This document shows, piece by piece, positions 23,982-33,058 of a stretch of 64,000 bases of DNA (position 1 is the first letter of the stretch; the number at the start of each line of letters is the position of its first letter). The position numbers and the translations under genes were made by a program. This DNA is from JADGOV01 sp963814355 (GTDB lineage Bacteria; Actinomycetota; Actinomycetes; JADGOV01). The stretch lies in assembly GCA_963814355.1 (NCBI GenBank), contig CAWFCZ010000018.1, forward strand, positions 372,001 to 436,000, written 5' to 3'. The notes below the pieces were generated by a model that ran no database searches, had not been told where the DNA came from, and worked only from the letters and a program-made list of their open reading frames with translations.

Positions 23982-25555
23982 CGCGCCGGGGCGACGGAGG
24001 GCCGGCTTTCCCCCTCGGCCGACGCGTCAGCGGGACGCCGGGCCGCCTCGGCCGGCTTACCGGGTAGCCACCTCAGCACCGCCATAGCGCCGAGGAACGC
24101 CACCAGGGCCGAGCCCAACGACGCCACGTGCATGGCGTGGATGAAGGCATCGTGGGCCTGCGGCAGCACGCCGTCCAGCCGGCCGCCGGCCTGCGCGATG
24201 ATCGCTTTGGTGGCTCCGAGAGATTCCGCGGCGGTGTCCCGGACGGCGGTCGGGATCGGCAGCTTCGCGAGCTCAGGCGTAATCCCGGCCCGGTAGGTCG
24301 CCGACAGGATGGATCCGATGATGGCCACGCCCAGCGCACCGCCGACCTGGCGGACGGTGTTGTTCACCGCCGACCCGGCGCCGGCCCGTTCCCGAGGCAA
24401 CGTAGACATGATCGACTCGGTGGCCGGGGCCATCGTGTTCGCCATCCCGACGCCCTGGACGAACAGCAACCCCTCCAGCACCCAGATCGAGGTGGTGGTG
24501 TCGATCAGTTGGTACATCAGGAAGGCCACGGTGACCAGCAAGAGGCCGGCGGTGCAGACCGCCTTGGCGCCGAACCGCCGGACCATCGTGGCGCTGCGCG
24601 GCGCGAAGAAGGCCAGCGCGAACGCCACCGGCAGCAGCCGGATACCGGCTTGCAGCGGGCTGTAGTCCCGAGCGAACTGCAGGTAGAACGTCAGGTAAAA
24701 GGTGGCCCCGAACAACGCGAAGAAGGCGGCCGTCACCGCGACGCTGGCGGCGGAGAAGGCGGGGTTGCGGAACAGCGTGATGTCCAGCGAGGGATGAGCG
24801 CTGCGCCGTTCGACGGCGACGAAGGCGCCGAGCACGACAATCCCACCGAGGAACGTGCCGAGCACCGCCGGCGAGGTCCACTCGCCGTGCTGGCCGCCCT
24901 TGATGATGCCGTAGACCAGCAGGACCAACCCGGTCATCGACAGCAGCACGCCGAAGATGTCGATGCCCCGCGGATTCGGGTCCTTCGACTCCGGCACCAA
25001 CACGGCTATCGCCACCAGGCCGAGCAGCACGAAGGGCACGTTGACCAGGAACACCGAGCCCCACCAGAAACGCTCCAGCAGCGCTCCGCCGGTGATCGGG
25101 CCGATCGCGATCGCCAGGCCGGTGAAACCGGCCCAAACACCGATCGCCTTGCCCCGCTCGGCCGGCTCGAAGACATTGGTGATGATGGACAGGGTGGACG
25201 GCAGCACCGCCGCCCCGCCGATCCCCATCAGCGCCCGGGTGGTGATCAACCAGGCCGGCGAGGAGGCGAAGGCGCACAGCGCGGAGGCCGACCCGAAGAG
25301 CAGCATGCCGATCATGAGTATCCGTTTGCGGCCGAAGCGGTCCCCCAGCACGCCGTAGGTGAACAGCAGCCCAGCGAACACCAGCGTGTAGGCGTTGATG
25401 AACCACTCCTGCTGGCTCTGCGAGGCATGCAGGGTCTCCTCGATGGTGGGCAGCGCCACGTTGAGGATCGTGTTGTCCAACACGACGACCAGCAGGCTGA
25501 CCACCAGGACCGCCAGGATGTACCAGCGTCGGCGGTGAATCGTCGCGGGGTCCAT
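23978..25555 (-). CDS. MFS drug exporter, DHA2 (EmrB/QacA) type
   Basis: 525 residues with about 14 predicted membrane helices. MFS motif A is visible as GVLGDRFGRKRIL, and the motif C region as WAGFTGLAIAIGPITGG. Such proteins export drugs or other toxic compounds using the proton gradient. ATG 25555 follows a GAAGG sequence; a GTG at 25600 would add 15 residues but lies 4 nt from the operator. The operon is exporter then TetR, divergent from panB. Confidence 0.9.
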   Translation of the reverse strand: MDPATIHRRRWYILAVLVVSLLVVVLDNTILNVALPTIEETLHASQSQQEWFINAYTLVFAGLLFTYGVLGDRFGRKRILMIGMLLFGSASALCAFASSPAWLITTRALMGIGGAAVLPSTLSIITNVFEPAERGKAIGVWAGFTGLAIAIGPITGGALLERFWWGSVFLVNVPFVLLGLVAIAVLVPESKDPNPRGIDIFGVLLSMTGLVLLVYGIIKGGQHGEWTSPAVLGTFLGGIVVLGAFVAVERRSAHPSLDITLFRNPAFSAASVAVTAAFFALFGATFYLTFYLQFARDYSPLQAGIRLLPVAFALAFFAPRSATMVRRFGAKAVCTAGLLLVTVAFLMYQLIDTTTSIWVLEGLLFVQGVGMANTMAPATESIMSTLPRERAGAGSAVNNTVRQVGGALGVAIIGSILSATYRAGITPELAKLPIPTAVRDTAAESLGATKAIIAQAGGRLDGVLPQAHDAFIHAMHVASLGSALVAFLGAMAVLRWLPGKPAEAARRPADASAEGESRPSVAPAR

Positions 25556-25603
25556 GGGCAGCACCTTCGGGTTGGGGACCGGCCTTCGGCGAGCCGGCAC
25601 AAT

Positions 25604-25620
25604 AACGATACGTCAGCGTT
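25604..25620. promoter_or_regulatory. Putative TetR operator
   Basis: AACGATACGTCAGCGTT, a 17-bp imperfect palindrome with AACG-T and A-CGTT half-sites. It lies in the gap between the exporter and panB. Its minus strand contains TATCGT, a possible -10 for the exporter, so repressor binding would block transcription. Confidence 0.6.
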
Positions 25621-25727
25621 CCGTTTTTGGAGATCGCGCGCGCCCCGCCCGCCCGCCGGCCCGCCGGGCGTGGAACGATGGCTCGTCCGGGGACGCCACC
25701 ACGGTGCCTCGAGGCCGGAGGTTTCAG

Positions 25728-26558
25728 GTGACCGAACAGACGCTCTACGGGCCAACGGTTTCCCGCCGGGTCCGCATTCCCCATCTGCAGGCCGCCAAGG
25801 AACGCGACGAGCGGTGGGTGATGCTCACCGCCTACGAGCAGTACGCCGCGGCCATCTTCGACGACGCCGGCATCCCGGTGCTGCTGGTCGGCGACTCCGC
25901 AGCCAACAACGTCTACGGGTACGACACGACCCTTCCGGTGACCGTCGAGGAACTGCTGCCGCTGGTCCGGGCGGTGTCCCGCAGCACCAAGCGGGCGTTG
26001 GTCGTGGCCGACCTGCCCTTCGGCAGCTACCAGGTTTCCCCGGCCCAGGCGCTCGGTACGGCGGTGCGCTTCCTCAAGGAAGGCGGCGCGCACGCGGTCA
26101 AGGTGGAAGGCGGGCTGCCCGTACTCCCGCAGGTCCGCACCCTGGTCGAGGCCGGCGTACCGGTGATGGCCCACCTGGGTTTTACCCCGCAGAGCGAGCA
26201 CCTGATCGGTGGCTACCGGGTCCAGGGCCGCGGCGCGGCCGGCGACGGACTCGTGGATGCGGCGGTCGCTCTGCAGGACGCCGGAGCGTTCGCCGTGGTC
26301 TTGGAGATGGTGCCGGCGGAGGTGGCCAAGCGGGTTACCGGCGAGTTGCGGATTCCCACCATCGGCATCGGTGCCGGGCCGGACTGCGACGCCCAGGTCA
26401 TGGTTTGGCAGGACATGGCGGGGCTACGTCCGGACCCGGTCCCGCGCTTCGTCAAGCGGTACGCCAACCTGCGCGAGGTGCTCGGCGAGGCGGCCCGCAG
26501 CTTTGCCACCGAGGTCCGGGACGGGCAGTACCCGCTGTCGGAACACGGGTACCAGTAG
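25728..26558 (+). CDS. panB: 3-methyl-2-oxobutanoate hydroxymethyltransferase
   Basis: 276 residues; the first committed step of pantothenate synthesis (ketopantoate from ketoisovalerate and methylene-tetrahydrofolate). It has the family segments MLTAYEQYAA, VGDSAANNVYGYD, ADLPFGSY, AVKVEGG, HLGFTPQSEH and IGIGAGPDCDAQVMVWQD. The GTG start has GGAGG 6 nt upstream (25717-25721). In M. tuberculosis, panB (Rv2225) also follows the glnE/glnA2 region. No other pan gene is in the window. Confidence 0.95.
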   Translation: MTEQTLYGPTVSRRVRIPHLQAAKERDERWVMLTAYEQYAAAIFDDAGIPVLLVGDSAANNVYGYDTTLPVTVEELLPLVRAVSRSTKRALVVADLPFGSYQVSPAQALGTAVRFLKEGGAHAVKVEGGLPVLPQVRTLVEAGVPVMAHLGFTPQSEHLIGGYRVQGRGAAGDGLVDAAVALQDAGAFAVVLEMVPAEVAKRVTGELRIPTIGIGAGPDCDAQVMVWQDMAGLRPDPVPRFVKRYANLREVLGEAARSFATEVRDGQYPLSEHGYQ

Positions 26559-26595
26559 CGCCAGTGGTGGTCGCACGAAGCCCTCGGGCCAGCCC

Positions 26596-27372
26596 TCAGC
26601 GAGCGGCCGCGAGCGCGGCGGCGAGCATCTCTCGGGCCTGCACGAGCGAGGGCCCGTACCAGGTGAGGTGGCGCCCGCTGACACAGGCCACCGGCCGGCC
26701 ACCGAACGCCTCCGGCCCGTCGGTCGGGGAGAACGGGTACGGCTCGTCCGGCAGGACAACCAGGTCGTAGTCGGGTAGATCGTCCAGGGTGATTCGGGGG
26801 TAACGCTCCGCCGCGTCGGCCAGCGCGTTGTCCACGCCCAACCGGCACAGCAGGTCGCCGGCGAAGGTGTCCCGGCCGAGCGCCATCCACGGCCGGCGCC
26901 AGATCGGCACGACCGCGGTGCGCCGCGGCCCGAGATACGGCACCCGCCAGGCTTCGGCGGCCTCGTCCAGCCACGGCGGGTGGCCGAGTCCCAGCGCGGC
27001 CAGCATCCTGCCGAGCGAGGCCAACCCCTCGGGCACCGTCTGCGGGGCGGTCACCCAGACCGGCACACCGGCCGTGCGCAGGGTGGCGATATCCGGCGCT
27101 CGGTTCTCCTCCTCGTTGGCGATCACGACGTCCGGCCGCAGGGCTCGGATCGCGTCGGTGTCTGGGTTCTTCGTCCCCCCGACCCGGGTTACCGCCAGGC
27201 CGGCGGGGTGGGTACACCAGTCGGTGGCGCCGACCAGCAGGCTCTCGCCGGTGGCCGCGATCGCCTCGGTCAGCGACGGCACCAGGCAGACCACCCGCTC
27301 CGGGCGCGCCGGCAGCGCGACCGGGGTACCGAGGTCGTCGACGTCAGAGGTCGGTGACCCGGAGCCCGGCAT
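26596..27372 (-). CDS. BtuF-like helical-backbone metal receptor
   Basis: 258 residues of the cobalamin/metal-chelate-binding protein fold: RVVCLVPSLTEAIAATG, VGATDWCTHP, GGTKNPD and RPDVVIANEEENR. There is no signal peptide or lipobox, so it is probably cytoplasmic, unlike a transport receptor; cytosolic members of this family occur in actinobacteria. ATG 27372 has AAGG 7 nt upstream and makes a 29-nt overlap with the npdG-like gene; the next start in frame (GTG 27294) would remove conserved sequence. Confidence 0.78.
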   Translation of the reverse strand: MPGSGSPTSDVDDLGTPVALPARPERVVCLVPSLTEAIAATGESLLVGATDWCTHPAGLAVTRVGGTKNPDTDAIRALRPDVVIANEEENRAPDIATLRTAGVPVWVTAPQTVPEGLASLGRMLAALGLGHPPWLDEAAEAWRVPYLGPRRTAVVPIWRRPWMALGRDTFAGDLLCRLGVDNALADAAERYPRITLDDLPDYDLVVLPDEPYPFSPTDGPEAFGGRPVACVSGRHLTWYGPSLVQAREMLAAALAAAR

Positions 27373-28021
27373 GTGCCTTGTAGCGGCGGTTGACCGCGAT
27401 GAGGTTGGCGGTGAGGGCCTCGACCTGGTGGGCGTTGCGCAACCGGCCGGCGAAGACGCCGCGGCTGCCGGCGATGTCGTCGACCAGCGCGACGATGCGG
27501 TCGGTGGCCGGACGGTCATCGCCGAGCACCAGCACGTCGGTATCCACCTCGGACCGCCCCCGGTCCAACAATTGCACGGCGGAGACGTGGTGGAAGGCGG
27601 CGACCACCACGCTGTCCGGGAGCACGGCGGCGGCCTGCTCGGCGGCGCTGCCCTCCGGCACCGCCAGCGGGTAGGCACCGCGGGAGTCGAAACCCAGCGG
27701 GTTGACGCAGTCGACCACGATCCGCCCGGCGAGCGCCCCGGCAAGGTCGGCGAGCAACGCCCGGTGCCCCTCGTACGGCACCGCCACGATCACCACCTCG
27801 CCGGCCCGGGCGGCGTCGAGGTTGCTCCCGCCGGTCACGGCGAGGCCGCTCTCGGCCGCGGTCAACCCGACCGCCGCGGCCACGGCCCGGTCGGCGGACC
27901 GGCTGCCCAACACCACGCTGTGCCCGGCCAGGGCCAGCCGGCGGGCCAGCCCGCGACCCTGGTCGCCGGTGCCGCCGAGGATCCCGATCGGGCTGGACGC
28001 TTCCGCCTCGGCATCGACCAC
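27344..28021 (-). CDS. npdG: NADPH:F420 oxidoreductase family protein
   Basis: 225 residues. An N-terminal Rossmann motif GILGGTGDQGRGLA and LGSRSADRA are typical of F420-dependent NADP reductases (NpdG/Fno), which move hydride between NADPH and coenzyme F420. VDCVNPLGF and VAAFHHVSA are further family segments. It supports an F420-producing organism. GTG 28021 has CAAGAT 6 nt upstream (leaderless pattern). It overlaps the metal receptor gene downstream. Confidence 0.88.
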   Translation of the reverse strand: MVDAEAEASSPIGILGGTGDQGRGLARRLALAGHSVVLGSRSADRAVAAAVGLTAAESGLAVTGGSNLDAARAGEVVIVAVPYEGHRALLADLAGALAGRIVVDCVNPLGFDSRGAYPLAVPEGSAAEQAAAVLPDSVVVAAFHHVSAVQLLDRGRSEVDTDVLVLGDDRPATDRIVALVDDIAGSRGVFAGRLRNAHQVEALTANLIAVNRRYKAHAGLRVTDL

Positions 28022-28078
28022 CCGCCCATCTTGCCAGCCGACGCCGGTCCGTCGATGCGCACGAGGCGCTCCGCCCGG

Positions 28079-28711
28079 CTACCCGCCGGTCGAGGCTCGC
28101 GCGCGTCTGGCCGCCCGCCGGTGTCGCACCACGAGTCCGACCGCGACCAGCGCCACGACAGCGGCCGCGCCGTAGCCGGCTAGGGAGAGCCGGGAGGCCA
28201 CCACGGACCAACTCTTGCCGGCCAGGTAGCCGAGCAGGACCGAGCCGCCGGCCCACAGCGCCCCGCCGGCGACGTTCCACATCAGGAAGGTGCGGTACGG
28301 CATGTGCGCCATGCCGGACAGCCCCGGGACGAGCACGCGCAGAGCGGCGGCGAAGCGGCCGGCGAACACCGCCCGGCCGCCCAGGCGCCGGATGGTCTCC
28401 CGGGCGCGCTGCACGTGGGCCGGTTTGACCAGGCGTTCCGGCAGCCGTTTGAGCAGGCGCGAACCCGCGCTCCGCCCGATCGCGTACCCGATGCTGTCCC
28501 CCACGATCGCGCCGGCGATGGCCGCCCCGAGGACAGCCGCCAGGGGTAAGCGCCCCTCGTAGGCCAGGACGCCGCCGAGCAGGCAGGCGATCTCGCCGGG
28601 GAAGACGAACCCGACGAACGCCGAGGCCTCCAGGGCCGGCAGGGCAAATATCAGCAGCAGGGCAACCGCGGGCGGCAGCGTGAACAGTGCCCGCTCGACG
28701 GTATGGCCCAC
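28079..28711 (-). CDS. DedA-family (SNARE-associated/VTT) membrane protein
   Basis: 210 residues with four to five membrane helices. DedA features are FVFPGEIACLLGG, GDSIGYAIGR, and the FAGRF-AA-LRVLVPGLSG segment with the conserved arginines. The C-terminus is basic. DedA proteins are linked to lipid flipping and membrane homeostasis. GTG 28711 follows CACACT by 6 nt. Confidence 0.9.
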   Translation of the reverse strand: MGHTVERALFTLPPAVALLLIFALPALEASAFVGFVFPGEIACLLGGVLAYEGRLPLAAVLGAAIAGAIVGDSIGYAIGRSAGSRLLKRLPERLVKPAHVQRARETIRRLGGRAVFAGRFAAALRVLVPGLSGMAHMPYRTFLMWNVAGGALWAGGSVLLGYLAGKSWSVVASRLSLAGYGAAAVVALVAVGLVVRHRRAARRARASTGG

Positions 28712-28738
28712 CCAGTCAGTGTGCCGGTGGTTTCGGGA

Positions 28739-28975
28739 TCAGGTGGCGCGGGAGGACCTGGCGGCCCGCATCGGCTCCCGGGCGTCGGCCAGCACCGCCG
28801 CCTTGTGCAGCATCGGGCCGAGGCCGAAAGCTGTGGCCGCCGAGAGCAGGCACCAGCCGAACACGATGGCGAACAGAAGGCTCACGCCGAGGTTGTCGGC
28901 AGCGCCGGGCCGGACCTGTAGCGCTGCTCCGTCCGGAGTTCGACTGTCCCCGCCCGTGGGAACGGAGTGCCTCAT
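28739..28975 (-). CDS. Possible small membrane protein
   Basis: 78 residues from ATG 28975 with one hydrophobic segment (VSLLFAIVFGWCLLSAATAFGL) and a basic C-terminus. No homologue recognised, and no convincing ribosome site or -10 element. It may be a chance frame in GC-rich DNA. From 28976 to 29234 I see no other feature. Confidence 0.3.
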   Translation of the reverse strand: MRHSVPTGGDSRTPDGAALQVRPGAADNLGVSLLFAIVFGWCLLSAATAFGLGPMLHKAAVLADAREPMRAARSSRAT

Positions 28976-29246
28976 GAAGCCAGGCGTCCGGCACGCCCCC
29001 GCTGCGTCAGCGTCGACGCGGTCGAGGACCCGCGCATCGAGGAGCCCACCCCTCAGCCACGAGCCGCCGCTCACCGAGGCGCCGCGGATGTACGAGGCGT
29101 TCACGAAGAAGGAGCCGGGGTCGTCAAGGTCGCGCTGCGGCCCTGACGGAGCCCTCCAGCAGGGCTGCGCCTCGCATCCGGGTGAACACGCCGAAACCGG
29201 ACCGTGATGGCACGCCGGGAGCGCCGCCCTGCCGTACCGTTGGTAG

Positions 29247-30113
29247 ATGAGGCTCGGCCGGGTGGTCACCGCGGTGGTGCTCTGGGCCGGCGTCAGTGCG
29301 GCGCTTGCCGTGCCGGCGGGGGCGGCCACCGCGACTACGTCGGCCACCGCCCAGGGTCCCGTCCCACCGGACACCGCCTCGACGACCGGCTACGACGTCT
29401 CCCACCCGCAGTGCGATGGCCCGCTGCCGGCGGACGCGTCCTTCGTCGTGCTCGGCGTCAACGGGGGGCGGGTGTTCGCCGGCAATCCATGCCTGGACGA
29501 GCAGACCGCGTGGGCGCACCAGATTTCCGACGCGCCCGCCTTCTACGCCAACACGGCCAATCCGGGACCGTTGGTGTCCGAGCATTGGCCCAGCGGGCAG
29601 ATGTACCCCCGGACCTGCGCGTCGGACTACCCGGCGAACGACTCGGTGGGGTGCTCCTACGACTACGGCTGGACCGCCGCGGAGGACAGCTACAACCGGG
29701 CGTACTACGCGGCGCTGGAGACCTACGGCGCGGGGGCCGCGCAGCCGGACGGGGACTGGTGGCTCGACGTGGAGACCTCCAACAGCTGGCAGTCGCTGCA
29801 GGACGGGCCGACGTCGGCCGACCAGGCCCGGGCCAACGCGGTCGCGGCCCTGCAGGGCGCCGCGGACTACCTGGCCCACGAGGCCGGCGTGCGGCAGGTC
29901 GGCTTCTACTCCAGCTTCGACCAGTGGCAGCAGATCACCGGCGGCACCGAGGACCGGTTCGCGGCCTATCCGGTGTGGGTGGCCGGCGCCGGGGACCGGG
30001 CTTCGGCCTTCGACCGGTGCGATCCGACCCAATCCTTCACCGGCGGCCCGGTGGAACTGTCCCAGTACCGCGAAGGTGCCTTTGACGCGAACGTGCGCTG
30101 CCCGAAGACCTGA
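29247..30113 (+). CDS. Secreted GH25-like/DUF1906-type protein
   Basis: 288 residues. A signal peptide (about 1-27, ending AGA) precedes a single domain with GYDVSHPQC near the start of the mature part, WWLDVETS in the centre and ELSQYREGAFD at the end. The GxDVS...DVE pattern matches GH25-like TIM barrels, suggesting cell-wall or glycan hydrolysis outside the cell. Several cysteines could form disulfides. TACCGT lies 6 nt before the ATG. Confidence 0.7.
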   Translation: MRLGRVVTAVVLWAGVSAALAVPAGAATATTSATAQGPVPPDTASTTGYDVSHPQCDGPLPADASFVVLGVNGGRVFAGNPCLDEQTAWAHQISDAPAFYANTANPGPLVSEHWPSGQMYPRTCASDYPANDSVGCSYDYGWTAAEDSYNRAYYAALETYGAGAAQPDGDWWLDVETSNSWQSLQDGPTSADQARANAVAALQGAADYLAHEAGVRQVGFYSSFDQWQQITGGTEDRFAAYPVWVAGAGDRASAFDRCDPTQSFTGGPVELSQYREGAFDANVRCPKT

Positions 30114-30149
30114 TACCGCTCGGGCCTCTGACGTGATGGGATAGCCGTC

Positions 30150-30815
30150 ATGCGCGGCGATCTCTTCGGGGACCACCTCGAGCAGCAGGCCACCGAGCGG
30201 TTCGCACTCCAGAACCCGCGGATGCTCCGGGTCCGCCTGGACGGCGAGATGCTGGCCCGGCAGGGGGCGATGGTGGCCTACCAGGGTGAGGTCGACTTCG
30301 CCTACCAGGGCGCCGGCGGCCTCGGCAAGATGTTCAAGAAGGCGCTGACCGGCGAGGGCGTTCCGCTGATGCGGGTCACCGGACGCGGTGACGTCTTCCT
30401 CGCCGACGATGCCAGCGAGATCCACGTGCTGACCCTGGACAACGAGTCGATCACGGTCAACGGCCGCAACGTGCTGGCCTTCGACCCGACCTTGCAGTGG
30501 GACATCCGCCGGCTGGAAGGCGCGTCGATGGTCGCCGGCGGACTGTTCAACACGGTGTTCACCGGCAGCGGGCAGATCGCGGTGACCGCGCACGGCACCC
30601 CGGTGGTTCTCGCCGTGGACGCGCCGACCTACGCCGATCCGCAGGCCGCGGTCGCCTGGTCGAGCGCGCTGGGGGTCACGGTCCGGCGGACCGCCGGCGC
30701 GGCCGCCCTGATCGGCCGGGGCTCCGGCGAGGCGTTCCAACTGGCGTTCACCGGCTCGGGAATGGTGATCGTGCAGGCCAGCGAGGGGCCGACGGTACCG
30801 ACCCACACCCACTGA
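30150..30815 (+). CDS. AIM24-family protein
   Basis: 221 residues. The repeated beta-rich pattern with MLRVRLDGEMLARQGAMVAYQG, MRVTGRGDVFLAD and FTGSG is that of the AIM24 family. Bacterial members are of unclear function. There is no signal peptide. It lies between a secreted hydrolase and the gluconate genes, with no clear functional tie. Confidence 0.85.
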   Translation: MRGDLFGDHLEQQATERFALQNPRMLRVRLDGEMLARQGAMVAYQGEVDFAYQGAGGLGKMFKKALTGEGVPLMRVTGRGDVFLADDASEIHVLTLDNESITVNGRNVLAFDPTLQWDIRRLEGASMVAGGLFNTVFTGSGQIAVTAHGTPVVLAVDAPTYADPQAAVAWSSALGVTVRRTAGAAALIGRGSGEAFQLAFTGSGMVIVQASEGPTVPTHTH

Positions 30816-30865
30816 GCGGGGCACCCGGCCGTTTCCGCACCGGGTCGCTGCGGTAAGAGCGCGAC

Positions 30866-31435
30866 GTGACCGAGGACATCGGCCGGGCCGCGGCCGGCAC
30901 GACGACGCTGGTCGTGATGGGCGTGACCGGGTCCGGCAAGAGCACGGTGGCCCGTCAGCTGGTAGAACACCTCGGGTGGCCGTTGGCCGAGGGTGACGAC
31001 TTCCACCCGCCGGCGAATGTGGCCAAGATGCACTCCGGCCACCCGCTCGACGACAACGACCGGTGGCCGTGGCTGCGGTCGATAGCCGGCTGGATCGGCG
31101 AGCAGGAGGCGGCCGGGAAGGACGCGATCGTCGCCTGTTCGGCACTCAAGCGCAGCTACCGGGACGTGCTGGGTAAGGGCCATCCGAGCGTCTGGTTCGT
31201 GCTCGTCGATGTGCCGGCCGGCGCGTTGGCGCAGCGGCTGGCCCACCGGGCGGACCACTTCATGCCGTCGTCGCTGCTCGACAGCCAACTCGCGACCCTG
31301 GAACCACTCGCCTCCGACGAGCCCGGGGTGACGATTCGTGGCGACGGGGCGCCGGACGAGGTGGCGCGAGAAGTTCTCGACGCCCTGCTGGCCCATCGCC
31401 GGTCGGCGCCCCCACCACGGAGGGAAGCCCGATGA
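30866..31435 (+). CDS. gntK: Gluconokinase
   Basis: 189 residues of the P-loop gluconate kinase family, which makes 6-phosphogluconate. It has GVTGSGKSTVAR (Walker A), EGDDFHPPANVAKM and CSALKRSYRD. The GTG start at 30866 is followed by about 14 extra residues before the P-loop strand. The stop overlaps the permease start (ATGA). Together they make a gluconate uptake and activation operon; no GntR regulator is adjacent. Confidence 0.93.
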   Translation: MTEDIGRAAAGTTTLVVMGVTGSGKSTVARQLVEHLGWPLAEGDDFHPPANVAKMHSGHPLDDNDRWPWLRSIAGWIGEQEAAGKDAIVACSALKRSYRDVLGKGHPSVWFVLVDVPAGALAQRLAHRADHFMPSSLLDSQLATLEPLASDEPGVTIRGDGAPDEVAREVLDALLAHRRSAPPPRREAR

Positions 31436-32949
31436 TCGCGACGACCGGACTGGCAGCCGGCCCAGGCCTCGGGCACCCGGCGGCCGCCGGCGTGGTGGCC
31501 GCCGCCAAGGCCTCGACCAACAACACGGTGCTGGTGACCGCTGCCCTGCTCGGCATCGCCACCGTCGTGGCGTTGATTACCTGGCTGAAGGTGCACCCGT
31601 TCCTGGCTCTCATCCTGGGCTCCGCGGTGCTCGGGCTGGTGGCCGGGCTGGGTCCGAGCCCGACCGTGGACAGCTTCACCAAAGGCGTCGGGTCCACCGT
31701 CGGCAGCGTGGGCCTGCTCATCGCGCTCGGGGCGATGATTGGCGGGCTGCTCGCCGACTCCCGCGGGGCGGATCGGATCGTCCGGACCGTGGTCGACCGG
31801 TTTTCCGCCGGCGCCCTTCCCTGGGCGCTGGCCGGCGCGGCCGCGCTGGTCGGGATCCCGCTGTTCTTCGAGGTCGGGGTAGTGCTGCTGGTACCGATCG
31901 TGCTGCTGGTGGGCCGCCGTACCGACGTACCGCTGATCAAGATCGGTATCCCGGCACTGGCCGGCCTGTCAGTTCTGCACGGCTTCGTCCCGCCGCACCC
32001 CGGGCCATTGGTCGCCATCGCGGCTCTCAAAGCCGACCTCGGGCTGACCTTGGCCTTCGGCCTGGTGCTGGCCATCCCGGCCGTGATTCTCGCCGGCCCG
32101 GTCTTCGGCATCTTCATCAGCCGGTACGTGCACGCCTCGCCACCCGCGTTGCTCGCCGACCGGGAGTCAGCCACCGTGGCGTCCGGGGCGGCCACGGCAG
32201 CGGGTCGGGATGGCGATACGGAGCGCGCGCCGGCCTCGGGTTCCGGGCAGGCCGAGGATCCCCAAACGGGCCAGCGTGACGACGGCCCGGCCTTCTGGCC
32301 CACCGTGCTGACCGTCCTGCTGCCGGTGCTGATGATGCTGGCCCGGGCGGTCGGCGAGATCTTCTTCGACCAGGGCGCCCGGGTACGCAGCGTGCTCGAC
32401 GTCGTGGGCAACCCGGTCGTGGCGTTGCTCACGGGGGTGATCGTGGCGATGTTCACCCTCGGCGTCGCCGCCGGGATGGACCGTTCGCGCATTTCGACCT
32501 CCGTCGGCGGCTCGCTGCCCGCCATCGCCGGCATCCTGCTCATCGTCGCCGCCGGTGGTGGCTTCAAGCAGACCCTGGTCGACGCCGGAGTCGCCAAGGT
32601 GGTCGCGGACGCGGCGACCGGGGCGAGCCTCTCGCCACTTGTCCTGGGCTGGCTGGTTGCGGTCGGCATCCGGCTGGCCACCGGCTCCGCGACGGTGGCC
32701 ACCATCACCGCGGCCGGCATCGTCGCGCCGCTGGCCGCGGACCTGAACCGCCCGGGGACCGCGCTGCTCGTGCTGGCCGTCGGCGCCGGTTCGCTGTTCT
32801 TCTCCCACGTCAACGACGCCGGATTCTGGCTGGTCAAGGAGTACTTCGGGATGACGGTCGGCGAGACCATTCTGAGCTGGTCACTCATGGAGACGATCAT
32901 CTCGGTGGTCGGCCTGATCGGCGTCCTGCTCCTTCATCTGGTCTTCTGA
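31432..32949 (+). CDS. gntP: Gluconate:H+ symporter GntP family
   Basis: 505 residues, about 12 membrane helices, GntP family (ATVVALITWLKVHPFLALILG, HGFVPPHPGPLV, NDAGFWLVKEYF). It imports gluconate or a related sugar acid. The translational overlap with gntK supports the substrate. A hydrophilic, acidic loop at about residues 240-285 is longer than I would expect. Confidence 0.93.
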   Translation: MIATTGLAAGPGLGHPAAAGVVAAAKASTNNTVLVTAALLGIATVVALITWLKVHPFLALILGSAVLGLVAGLGPSPTVDSFTKGVGSTVGSVGLLIALGAMIGGLLADSRGADRIVRTVVDRFSAGALPWALAGAAALVGIPLFFEVGVVLLVPIVLLVGRRTDVPLIKIGIPALAGLSVLHGFVPPHPGPLVAIAALKADLGLTLAFGLVLAIPAVILAGPVFGIFISRYVHASPPALLADRESATVASGAATAAGRDGDTERAPASGSGQAEDPQTGQRDDGPAFWPTVLTVLLPVLMMLARAVGEIFFDQGARVRSVLDVVGNPVVALLTGVIVAMFTLGVAAGMDRSRISTSVGGSLPAIAGILLIVAAGGGFKQTLVDAGVAKVVADAATGASLSPLVLGWLVAVGIRLATGSATVATITAAGIVAPLAADLNRPGTALLVLAVGAGSLFFSHVNDAGFWLVKEYFGMTVGETILSWSLMETIISVVGLIGVLLLHLVF

Positions 32950-33058
32950 CCCGAGTACCAACGCCCCGCCGGGACCACCCGGAATAGCACCCGGCTGACC
33001 CCGCTTGGCCCTGACGTGGCCGCGCGGCGGCTGACTGTCGACCTGGGAGGTACCGACC

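Noticed and set aside
24128..26770. Long plus-strand frame of 880 codons opposite the MFS gene
   Set aside because: Antisense shadow of the MFS exporter and an out-of-frame reading of panB; composition is low-complexity.
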